From positions 170,876 to 234,875 of the forward strand of contig BGKB01000102.1 of NCBI GenBank assembly GCA_003116975.1: a stretch of 64,000 bases of DNA. Reading direction: 5' to 3'. The DNA comes from Aurantiochytrium sp. KH105 (Eukaryota; Sar; Bigyra; Thraustochytrida; Thraustochytriidae). Below the pieces are notes generated by a model. It saw nothing but the letters and a program-made list of their open reading frames with translations, did not search any database and was not told where the DNA came from. Below, piece after piece: positions 30,820 through 40,400 of this stretch. Position 1 is the stretch's first letter, and each line of letters opens with the position of its first letter. The translations under genes were made by a program, and so were the position numbers.

Positions 30820-31665
30820 ACGTATGTATACGAAATAGAAAGAACAGTAATAATAATAATAATAATAACAAAGGAAGAAAAAGTAGGCCTATCAATGCCG
30901 CTCGCTATTTCAAGCGCGCGGTCTGTTCAGCCTCGCGCGTTCCTGCATCGTTCGCAGGAGAGGCCGCGCTCTAGCAACATTCGCCATGCCACGTTTCTGT
31001 CATGAGGAGACGCGAAACGTTCTCCAAGGGACTCACGACACGTCCCGAGTCTTTCTCCTTGCCCTGCCACACCACTCGTTCATCTTTCCCCGGTGGAAGC
31101 CACCACAAGACCTTGCGCGATTTTATTGTGTACGCCTCGAAATTGCCCTCTGCGAAGCTCGTGTCACCACTCTCTTCTGCCAGTGGCCATGGCGGCAGGA
31201 GAAATCGTCTGTCCCTCGTGGCTGTCTGTCCCCTGTGTCTGTCCCAGTCACACTCGCTCTCGCTCTCAATTTTTTTTTTTTGGAGGTTCCGGGTCAGTTC
31301 CGGCAGCCCGATGTCTTCATTAACCGACACCCAATGTCAGGCCTAGTCAATCATGATTGGGCAGTGGCCACGTTAACGGGAATGATACCAGCAAGAGCGA
31401 ACGATCGGGGACCGTTCACGGACCTACCAAGGCCAACGTAGCGAAGAGCTCTGGCGCAGCAAAAGCCCTCGCGCCGCGAGCGGCAAGCAAGCAAGAAAAG
31501 CAAATCCACAACTTCGAGACGACCTCGAAGGCAAGCAAGATCCCTATCGCCCCCCCTAGACGAGAAGGAGCCAGACGCACAGACTGCGCAGAGCTTCCTT
31601 GGCCTACCAGCAAAAACCACAAGCTTCGACCGCACAACAGCCGTCCATCCTCGACAACTCGCAGG
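30820..31665. other. Intergenic between HECT ligase and TROVE/vWA genes
   Basis: It holds the 3' region of the ligase, with an AAT trinucleotide run at about 30847-30868, and the 5' region of the next gene. A poly-T tract lies near 31268-31282. The downstream gene's frame is open from 31357, but without any ATG before 31666. A 151-codon ATG frame at 30986-31441 has no recognisable content and is not called. Confidence 0.4.
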
Positions 31666-33456
31666 ATGACCACTCGGCTCGCGTCGAACAATTTTGCGAT
31701 GGGCAAGAGCATCGCCAACAGGGTCCTCACGTCGGCCTCTTCATCTCTTGAGGAGCACACGAAGGCGTACGAGGCGGATCCGTCCGCATACGCTGCCGAA
31801 GTTCTGCGGCTCGCTGCCAAGGACGTCGACCTTGCATCCAACACAATTGTGCGCGCATGTGCTCTGTGCTGGCGCGGCGAGCGTCGTGACGTGGTGGATG
31901 CGCTCATGCCGAAGATGAACTTTGGCGAGATTCTCAATCTCGTGAAAATGCTCGACGTCGAGCGGCAGGTTGGCGCACTGGATCGCAAGCTGGAGCAGGT
32001 GAAGAAGCGTCGCAAGGTTGCTGTGCTACAGCAACGTCGCAATGAGCTGGAGAATGTACGTATCCACTCGGATACGCTGCAGAAGGGCTCCGCTTCGCTC
32101 TCGCTCATGAAGCGCGTGCGCAAGTGGGTCCAGGCAATCACGCCTGAGCGCCTGGAGTTCTTCATCCTGCAGTTCGACCTCTCGCCGTGGAAGGAGCTCG
32201 CAGACCTTGCGCATTTGCGACCATCCGACTTCCAGCTCGACTACTTTTTGTCCGTCTGCTTCGGAGGCACTGCGCCCGAGGGTTCCTTGGTGCACAAGCT
32301 GCAAGAAGGCGATTTGTCCAACATTTCTGCCCTTCTCGAGGCGCATCCACAGTTGGCAACGTGCTACTCTTTCATCCGAACTATGCCTTCGGGCGCAAAT
32401 CTCACCATCGAGTCCCGCTTGGCGCTCGGGCGCGTGATCCCTCTCTCGGAGATCATCTGGTTCTATGAGGAACTGGACTGCCCCGGACTTGACGTCATTG
32501 TCAAGGAGCGCATGGAGAAGGGCGAGGACATTCGCGACGCCACCGGGAAGAACCGGGACAGCTTTGGCAAGCTCATGGAGCGGATGCTCTCCTTCGTTGA
32601 GACGAAGTGGCATCTTGCCTTTCTTCCCGGTCTCCAGGAGATCGCCACGAAGCGACTTCGTGAAGTAAGCATTCCTACCAATGCCCGGGTAGCGGTCCTT
32701 GGTGATGCTTCATCTTCGATGGCCATCGCAGTCAAGTCCGCCACCATCATCGGGTCGATCGTGTGCTCCGCACTCGATGGTCGACTCAACTTTTTCACAG
32801 GGGAGGAAGTGCTCCCGAGCATTCAGCCTCGATCGGTCGACGACGTTCTCTTTGTGGCGGATGAGATCCAAGCGTGCGGTTGCACCTCGCCCGCGGCGGC
32901 GCTGGAGCCATATTATCTGCGGAAGGATATGGTCGACCTTTTCATCGTTGTTACGGATGAGGGTGAAAACACACCATGCAGGGGAGGAGAGCTTTTCGCG
33001 CCACTTTTCCAGCGCTACCTGCGTGAGATCAATCCTCGTGCTACCTGCTTCTTCGTGTCTTTCCTTAGTGCGTTTGATGACGGCTACATGATGCGGTCGA
33101 TGCAGGAAGCAGGCCTTGGCGAGCACGTCAAGCAGTTTCGGTTTCACGTGGATCGTCCTGACCTTTCGAAGGTGACCGCATTGCTTGCGATGCTGGCTGC
33201 CGAGGTGGAGTCATATGCTCCAGCGCCTGTCCACCGATCATGTGAGGAGGCCTCGTGTCCCATCATGTGCAAGGACGGCCCACTGCTGGTCACGGAGGAG
33301 GAGCTCGCTGCCTTGCAGCGCGTCTTCTCTGACGTGGACACCATCACGAGCACCTCGTTGCTTGAGATGTTGCCTAAGCTCCGCAATCAGCCTGCAGAGT
33401 CATCGAATAATGATGCGCAGTCTGTTTTTACAGACTGGTCCGTCGTTGACAAGTAA
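31666..33456 (+). CDS. TROVE-like helical repeat plus von Willebrand A domain protein
   Basis: A 596-residue protein. The N-terminal ~330 residues are alpha-helical and carry WKELADLAHLRPSDFQ, which resembles the HEAT-like TROVE module of Ro60. The C-terminal part (~338-510) is a vWA domain with a MIDAS motif DASSS (Asp347, Ser349, Ser351) and a later acidic motif (FIVVTDEGEN). Ro60 has the same order, and its TROVE ring binds small non-coding RNAs. RNA binding here is inferred. The start is the first ATG (31666); a second in-frame ATG is at 31699. About 103 open non-ATG codons precede it. No signal peptide or membrane segment is seen. It could instead belong to a broader TROVE-like/DUF2828-like vWA family. 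Confidence 0.7.
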   Translation: MTTRLASNNFAMGKSIANRVLTSASSSLEEHTKAYEADPSAYAAEVLRLAAKDVDLASNTIVRACALCWRGERRDVVDALMPKMNFGEILNLVKMLDVERQVGALDRKLEQVKKRRKVAVLQQRRNELENVRIHSDTLQKGSASLSLMKRVRKWVQAITPERLEFFILQFDLSPWKELADLAHLRPSDFQLDYFLSVCFGGTAPEGSLVHKLQEGDLSNISALLEAHPQLATCYSFIRTMPSGANLTIESRLALGRVIPLSEIIWFYEELDCPGLDVIVKERMEKGEDIRDATGKNRDSFGKLMERMLSFVETKWHLAFLPGLQEIATKRLREVSIPTNARVAVLGDASSSMAIAVKSATIIGSIVCSALDGRLNFFTGEEVLPSIQPRSVDDVLFVADEIQACGCTSPAAALEPYYLRKDMVDLFIVVTDEGENTPCRGGELFAPLFQRYLREINPRATCFFVSFLSAFDDGYMMRSMQEAGLGEHVKQFRFHVDRPDLSKVTALLAMLAAEVESYAPAPVHRSCEEASCPIMCKDGPLLVTEEELAALQRVFSDVDTITSTSLLEMLPKLRNQPAESSNNDAQSVFTDWSVVDK

Positions 33457-33662
33457 AAGAAAGCCCTGCGCGCCCCCACGGGCGATTGTATATAAATAAC
33501 TACTGGTGCCGCTACGGTATACTAACATAAGAAATGCTCAAGTTGGGCTAGCCTATAGCTTCATACTTTCCAATTTTGTTATTTTTTAAACGTTGCGTCC
33601 AGGGCGAGCGTGCGGGCTTTTCCGAGAGCTTGCTGAAATACACGCGCATTCATTTCTTTCAT

Positions 33663-35174
33663 TTATTCGGCTTGAAAGGCAATGTACTTGATCTCAGTGT
33701 AGTCGTCAAGACCATACTTGGAGCCTTCGCGTCCGAGGCCGGACTCTTTGACACCACCAAAGGGCGCAGCAGTGTTGGACACAAGCCCCGTGTTCACGCC
33801 AACCATGCCATTCTCAAGGAGGCGCGAAACGCGGAAAGCGCGGGACATGTTACTCGTGAAAAAGTAGGCTGCGAGGCCCGCCCGACTCACATTGGCGCGA
33901 CGAAGGACCTCTTCTTCGGTATCAAACTTGATGAGAGGCGCAATGGGTCCAAAGGTTTCCTCCTGTCCAAGGCGCATCTCGTCCGTCACGTCAGTCATAA
34001 CAGTGGGCTCGAAAAAGAAGCCCGGGCGATCCATGGCATTGCCGCCAAGCTTGCAGGTGGCACCCTTGTCTTTGGCGTCCTTGACGAGATCCTGCATCTT
34101 CTCGAGAGCAGGCTTGTTGATGACAGGACCAAAGTCGACATCCTTTTCGGAAAAGTGCCCGACCTTCATCTTGGAGACGCGGTCTGCGACGATTTCTGCA
34201 AATTTGTCGTAGACGCCGCTCTGCACGTAGATAAAGTTGGCAGCCACGCAAGCCTGGGAGTTCGACCGCCACTTTGCAACCATGAACTGCTCCACGGCGA
34301 GGTCAAGGTCGGCGTCGTCGAAGACAATAAAGGGAGCGTTGCCGCCAAGCTCGAGACTGACCTTCTTCACCGTGTCTGCGCATTGCGAGTAGAGCAGCTT
34401 TCCGATGCGGGTGGATCCCGTGAATGACAGCTTCCGCACGCGATGATCGCTGGTGAGAACCTTGCCAACGTCCGAGGACTTGGACGAAGTCACGACGTTG
34501 AGAACGCCTGCCGGGACCCCAGCCTCGGCCGCGATCTCAGCAATGGCGAGCGCACTGAGCGGCGTTTCTGAAGCCGGCTTGCACACCACGGTGCAGCCCG
34601 CGGCGAGCGCGGGGCCAATCTTGCGCGTGAGCATGGCGTTCGGGAAGTTCCACGGGCAAATGAGGCCGCAGACGCCGACGGGTTCGCGGTAAGTAAGGAT
34701 GCGGCGACCCGGCACGGCGTCGGGCATGGTGTCACCGTACATGCGGCGCGCCTCTTCGGAGAACCACTCGAGGAAGCTTGCGCCGTACATGATCTCGCCG
34801 CGGGCATCCGCGGGGGCCTTGCCGCTTTCCATGCAGAGGAGCTCGGTCAGATCGTCAATGTGCTCCATGTGCAGCTCGTACATGCGCCTGAGGATATCGC
34901 TCCGTTCTTTGGCGAGCGTGTCGCGCCACTTGGGGAAGGCATCGTACGCGTGATCCACGGCCTTACTCACGTCGTCCTTGGTCAGATCCGCCACCTTGCA
35001 AATGTGCTCTCCAGATCCGGGGTCGGTCACGTCGAAGGTGTCTGCGCCAGAGACCCACTCCCCGTTGACGTACGCCTGGTCGCGCAGCTTGATCAGCCGT
35101 GAGCCGAGGCTGCTGCTCAGGAACCTCCTGGCGCTCCCGCGCAGGCGCGTCTCCTTGGCGTGGCGGGCCAGCAT
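33663..35174 (-). CDS. ALDH5A1: Succinate-semialdehyde dehydrogenase, mitochondrial
   Basis: NAD(P)-dependent aldehyde dehydrogenase that oxidises succinic semialdehyde to succinate in the GABA shunt; 503 residues. The first ~30 residues are rich in Arg/Ser without acids (LRGSARRFLSSSLG), typical of a mitochondrial presequence. Catalytic Cys is at about residue 309 (SQACVAAN), and the general-base Glu is in LELGG. The two succinate-binding arginines of SSADH are conserved (TRKIG, and the Arg six residues before the catalytic Cys). Compared with human SSADH, the second, redox-regulatory Cys two residues after the nucleophile is Ala. The enzyme therefore probably lacks that disulfide switch. 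Other ALDH families are possible, but the arginine pair favours SSADH. Confidence 0.9.
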   Translation of the reverse strand: MLARHAKETRLRGSARRFLSSSLGSRLIKLRDQAYVNGEWVSGADTFDVTDPGSGEHICKVADLTKDDVSKAVDHAYDAFPKWRDTLAKERSDILRRMYELHMEHIDDLTELLCMESGKAPADARGEIMYGASFLEWFSEEARRMYGDTMPDAVPGRRILTYREPVGVCGLICPWNFPNAMLTRKIGPALAAGCTVVCKPASETPLSALAIAEIAAEAGVPAGVLNVVTSSKSSDVGKVLTSDHRVRKLSFTGSTRIGKLLYSQCADTVKKVSLELGGNAPFIVFDDADLDLAVEQFMVAKWRSNSQACVAANFIYVQSGVYDKFAEIVADRVSKMKVGHFSEKDVDFGPVINKPALEKMQDLVKDAKDKGATCKLGGNAMDRPGFFFEPTVMTDVTDEMRLGQEETFGPIAPLIKFDTEEEVLRRANVSRAGLAAYFFTSNMSRAFRVSRLLENGMVGVNTGLVSNTAAPFGGVKESGLGREGSKYGLDDYTEIKYIAFQAE

Positions 35175-36755
35175 CGTCCTCGCAGCTCGTCTCTGTTCGT
35201 CTCCTTCGCCTCGCTCCCTTCGCTGCGATCGATGCCCGCGCGTCAGTCGGCCGTGCTCGCGATCAATCGGCTTTGCTCCGCCCCGCGCTCTGCCAGACCG
35301 CGCTGAGTGAGACGGCCTATTCGGCGAGGCGGACGCTGTCTCAGCCTCGCCATCTCGGCCACCTCCTCCCAGCCATCAATCATCAACCCGCCCTCGATCC
35401 TCGCGCACGAACGCCACGCGACGCCTCGCCGCGCGACGCCGGACGCGCGCGCGGGGCCGTGGCCTTTGCGCGGGCGCGGGTCGCCTCTGCGTCGAGGCGG
35501 CCCGGCCTGGACGTACCTTTTGGGGTCTGCGCCGCTGTTGAGATCTCGAGGCTCTCAGACCTATCTTTTTCGCGCCCGACCCCGAGTCCTCCTCCCTAGG
35601 TGCTTACTTGCATCAGGAGTAAGGCCCAAGGCCGAGTCCGTCCGCGCGAGAGCGGCGCAGAAGGGAGCACGGAGCGCGCGAGGCATGTTTCGGCTGGTCG
35701 GAGGTGGATTGTGCTGGTGTATGAGACGAGACGATTTGAGCGGCAGTGGATGAGGTGGCCATGGTGGATGAGGTGGACGGCAGCCTCGACGTTGACAGCG
35801 AGACGCGCAGACTCGGAGTGGTTTTTCCCGCCGCCGAATAAATTGGAGATAGCTGCACGGTAGACGCGCGGTACTTGTCGCGCCTTGCGTGATCTCTTTT
35901 CGCCTCGGGCCGCCTCGCGGCGCCTCGAAACGCCTCGAACCGCCATTGCCATTTGCCAGTCCCTGCATCATTGACGGCTGCGCGGATCTTGCAGTGCCCC
36001 CCTGCTGGTCATTCCTTTCCCCACAGACGTGTTCCATTCTCGCGTTCTCTTTCAATATAAACAGTGTCAAAGAACCAAACGAAACTTAAATAACAACGTA
36101 CACAGTATTACTTCTCTATACAGCTATTTTACGATAAAAAGGAATAACTTCTTAGCGCGAGTGACGGCCTGCAGGCGGGCAAGGGAGGAACGCGCAAGTG
36201 GGCAAAGGCGGCAGCGCAAGTGCGAAAAAGGCGCGATGGCGCACTTGCCCGCGGCGCGCGCAAGTGCGCTATAGGCGCTGCAGGCGGCGCGGCGAGCTAG
36301 CCACACGCAGCGGCAGAGCAGAGCAGAGCAGAGCAGAGCAGAGCAGAGCAAGCAAGCAAGCAAGCAAGCAGGCCAGGGCAGCGTACGTGCGTGCGGGCGC
36401 GGGCGAGCGGAGGCGGCGCGGCGCGGGCGCGGGGGAGACGCAGGACGCGCGGCGCGCGGGCGCGAGCGTATGCGCGGAGCGGAGGAGGTAGAGGAGGAGG
36501 AGGAAGATGATGATGATGATGACGATGATGAAGACGACGATGGGAGCCGCCGAGACGAGCGCCCTTTCGCGGGCGCGGACGCGCGTGGGCGGAGCTGGGC
36601 GGGGCGAGGAGCAGGAGCAAGGGAGGGACGCGTAGACTGACAGCGCTTTTTTATTGGATCGATTGGGATGATGATCTTGTATGGACGGACGTGCGCAGGG
36701 ACAAGCAGCAGCAGCAACAGCAGCCGCAGCAGCAGAAACACAAAAGCACGAAACC
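35175..36755. promoter_or_regulatory. Divergent promoter region between SSADH and MWFE genes
   Basis: About 1.6 kb without a supported gene. It contains an AGAGC pentamer array (about 36314-36350), a CAAG array (about 36348-36370), GC-rich CGCG/GCGG sequence and a GATGAT run (about 36507-36530). Short ATG frames exist (for example a 26-codon frame at 35761-35841 and a 118-codon reverse frame at 35596-35952), but none has recognisable protein content. Confidence 0.4.
36314..36371 (+). repeat. Adjacent (AGAGC)n and (CAAG)n arrays
   Basis: About seven copies of a GCAGA/AGAGC pentamer run directly into about five copies of CAAG. This is a compound microsatellite in the SSADH/MWFE intergenic region. 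Confidence 0.85.
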
Positions 36756-37001
36756 ATGAGCACGCACTGGGCGAACATCCCGGCCATCGCCGTGGTTGTT
36801 CTCGGCGTCGCCGGAATTGGCTCGCTGCAGGGCGGTGTGACGTACCTGTTCCACGGCGATAAGCCGCGCCCCATCCTCCGCGATAACTTCGACTTTATGA
36901 TGGAGAAGCGCGACGAGCGTCTCGAGCGCGAGGCCATGGATAGCAAAGCAAAACTAGAGGCCATGCGGCGGCTCGCCGCAGAGACAGAACAGGCAAAGTG
37001 A
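36756..37001 (+). CDS. NDUFA1: Mitochondrial complex I subunit MWFE (NDUFA1-like)
   Basis: An 81-residue accessory subunit of NADH:ubiquinone oxidoreductase, in the inner mitochondrial membrane. One N-terminal transmembrane helix (about residues 8-30, PAIAVVVLGVAGIG...) is followed by a short basic HGDKPRP turn. Then comes the conserved charged segment DNFDFMMEKRDERLERE, equivalent to the WxxxMERRD motif of animal and plant MWFE. A Lys/Glu-rich helix ends the protein. An upstream in-frame ATG at 36681 would add 25 Gln/Ala-rich residues. I prefer 36756, because MWFE has no cleaved presequence and the added part is low complexity. It is divergent from SSADH, another mitochondrial protein. Confidence 0.8.
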   Translation: MSTHWANIPAIAVVVLGVAGIGSLQGGVTYLFHGDKPRPILRDNFDFMMEKRDERLEREAMDSKAKLEAMRRLAAETEQAK

Positions 37002-37442
37002 GCTCCTCTTTTCTGATGATCCTTTTTTTTTTTTTTAGAAATTGGACGCTCCTAAGCCTGCCTGCCTGCCTGCCTCAGAGGCTTTGATCCCGTTGCTATC
37101 TTTTTTGTTCCCCTCCTTCTTTCCTTCTCTCCTACTTACATCCCCGCACCGTACTGTCTCGCAAATTCTCCATCTCAAATATAAAAAAAAAGCCCAGCGG
37201 ACAAGGCCTAGCTTGCCTTGCGGGCTCGCAGACGGTTGCTCTCTCTCTAGGGGATAAAAAAGTTATAGCAGTCCCGTATACGCGATCGTGAACAATGAAC
37301 GCATTACCAATCAATACTGTGACATCAGTTTCTTTCTCTTCAAACCCTTTTCCCCTTTTCGCGCGCCACTAGACCTAATTCCTTTCACGAGCCAAGCAAG
37401 GGTCACAGATCGCTAGCTTCAAGCCTTCCTGCTCTCGAGAAG
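37002..37442. other. Intergenic between convergent MWFE and SPRY-IQ genes
   Basis: It holds 3' regions only: a poly-T tract near 37023-37036, a CCTG run near 37062-37075 and CT-rich sequence. I see no gene. Confidence 0.5.
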
Positions 37443-40400
37443 TCAGAGGATGGCACCGATTCCTCGTAGGAACTTTTTGACATTCGACGCCAGCGTCCAG
37501 TCGCAAATTGCATCAATCTTGGTCTTGACCCTGTACGAGCGCCACGCGAATTGGATCGTCGCAGCCGAGCTATTATAGGCGAAGCGACGCATGTGCGCGT
37601 ACTCGCGATCGGCCTTGCCTCGCCACACACGTTGCACCGAAGTCGCAGCATTCACTTGCGTTTGAATCTCTTGCACATTATGCCCAATGCGCGCAAGCAT
37701 CTCACGCGCTGCAGGATCGAGCGCCATGCGCGCAGCCCGTGCGCGCCAGAGTCTCTGTACAAGATTTACAGATCGCGCCATAGCACGATATCGTTTCGCC
37801 TCGCGAGAAGCCTTGTGGGTACGCCACTTGTTTTGGATACGGTGTGCCGACGTGATGAGATAATCGATTTCACGCTCTGCAGCTTCGGCAATATTTTGCG
37901 CCCGCTTGACCGCCTGGCGCCGCCGGACTGTGGATTGCACCTTGGTAGCAGCAGCATTGAGAAGCTGGGGGTGATGGGCGAATTCTCGCGCAAGACGAAA
38001 CTGCTTGCGAAGACGATATCCGCGCCAAATTTTTTGGATTCGAGATGCAGCACTTGCTTTACGTCGACGCCACGCGGGCATGACGTCTCTAATCCTTTGT
38101 TGCAAAAGGGTAATGGCCAAGGTTTGCGCCAGCATCTCTCGCTGGCGCCACCTTCGACCGAGAAATCGACGGGCCGCGCGTTGTAATGTGCTTGCGCTGT
38201 AGCCAATGCGGTGCGCCTCAGGCGGAAAGTCGGACCAAGACTGCATCGACTCGTAGGCAAGAGATGCCGCAAAAGCTGCTCGTGCCTTGTACTCCAGGAC
38301 CACTTCGATGGCTCCACTTTCCTGCGACTCTACATCGTCTGCAGAGTAGCCTTTGCCTCGACTAGCGTTTCTCTCCTTGCGCCATTTGGCCTCAAATTGG
38401 GCGCGATCGATCTCCATCTTTGACTCTGTCGCAAAGGACATGTATGCATTGCACGAAAGCGAATGAGGCGGAAGGCGCGCAAAAGGATAGCCGCCAAAGT
38501 TGACCGTCAATGCAGGGGTAAATTGCAAGACGTCCGGCGGTCGCGCAGCTGCGCCTTCTTGCGCTAAGGCATCTCCTGTGCCAGCGCGAATGCGGCCCGA
38601 GTCCTCGTCTCGTCGATCCCTCGCTTCCTTGTCGTGGTCAAGATCATCAACATGATTTTGATCGTCATCGTCATCGTCATGTTTACCATGATAATTATCA
38701 TCAGCATTTGGTGGAAAAGGATCTGCTTGGGTCACCAAGGCATCGAGCGCACTGTCCGAATCGCCAGAGGCGGGCTCGTTCAGGTACTCAATATCGCTCA
38801 AAGAGCTTGCCAGCTCGAGATCTGTACGGGCCTTGGCCTTGAGCGCGAAAGCCGGGATGAGATGCTCTTCGCGAAGTCTCGCGCCCTGACGAGCCTGATC
38901 CTCTGCACTGTAGGCCCGACTGCCGACACCGAATGCCACGCCAAGGCTCGCGCCACCGACAAATGGGGTAAGAGAGCCTACATTGAGATCAATCAAGAGT
39001 CCCACCACGGTTTCATCCGAGAGATCTGCGCAAAACGAGCGACACTTACCAGCGTGCCAGAGCGTCCCGTCGCTCCGCAATCCAAAGCTCGTGTCATCGT
39101 TGCCCGGGAAACCTTTGCATTGAAGTGTGTCAAAGCTCACGCCGATCATCCATTGGTCAGTGTCCTGCTCTTCGTAGTCGAGATCTTCTGCGCTCATCGA
39201 GGAGCTCTTGCGTTCCAAAAGTCGTAAGAATGCATCCGTTTCATCTTCGGTGCTTTGCGAATTCAACTCTGAGACCGCGTCATCGTTTTCAGGAGCGCAC
39301 GGTACATGTTGCGGGGCTGAGATTTCTGCATCTGCTGCTGGCTCGTTGGGCTTGTTCTGTTGCAGGGCCGAAATGCTCAGCCTTCCTCGTGGCTGCTCCA
39401 CATGGAGCGAGAAGAGCCCCAACGGAATATCAGCATCATCCGCTGCGTCTGGCCCGGACGACAACGGGCTCTGATAGGAGGGTAAGCCTGCGACGCTGAG
39501 CTTGTGCGCATGAATCTCAAAGTAGAATCTTCCGTGATAGTCGACGCGGCCAGCTGCCTTGGCTAGAATTTGCTGCGCGGCGGTTTTAATGTCAAGTTCA
39601 CTACGGAGTTTGGTCAAACGAGATGTCCCGCTGACGTCGATGGCAATGCCAAGCGCGTCGAGACGCGTCTGAATAAGCTCTCTCGCCCGGCGCGGCGTTT
39701 CGATGACCTGTTTGTGCAGCTTGACGTCCATATCGGATGCTTCTTGAATAGCGTCGAGGACTTTGGCAAGAAGACGAAGCACATCAATGGCGCTGGCGTG
39801 TTCCGCATTGATTTGCTCTGCTGTGACGCGCATAATCTCCCGCACCATACCTTTATCGTATCGGCGTACGCGCCAGGGACCATCTGAAGCGTGCGCATAG
39901 CCCCAAAGAAAGCGCTCTTGAGAGGGTAAGCGAAGCATCGTTGCATCTGCATGCTGAAAGATGATGCTCTGATGACGATCCAAGTGATTGAGCGAAATTT
40001 TGCGATGCAGCTTGCTCGCAGCGTCGGTCGCACGCAGACGCCCAGCTTCTACACCATGGCGATGTAGCTCTTCGAGCAGTCTGCTTTGGTTGTTTGAGAT
40101 CATGTTGTCGCATGTGCTCTTCAAGAGCTCACCGAACCTGCGAAGCATTGCTTGACCTTCTTGCAACGAGGAGCTCAGTTCTGCCTCGCGCATTCTGCTT
40201 CGTTGAAAGTAGCCAGAGACAAGCTCTCGCTTTTGCTGGTAGAGTCCTTCGAGAACTTGGCGCTCATTTTGAGGACGTGAAGACTTGCTTCGCGCGGCAA
40301 GCACGCGACGCTCCGTCGGGTTGATGATGGTCGACAGCGCCTCGACACCAATCCAGCTCATGACGCCTTCGCGATCGAGTTCCTCGTTGCGGCGCTGGAG

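Noticed and set aside
30986-31441. 151-codon ATG-started frame between the HECT ligase and TROVE/vWA genes
   Set aside because: It has no recognisable motif, runs through a poly-T tract, and overlaps the probable leader of the next gene.
35761-35841. 26-codon ATG frame in the SSADH/MWFE gap
   Set aside because: Too short and without any supporting feature. Such frames are expected by chance in a GC-rich gap of this size.
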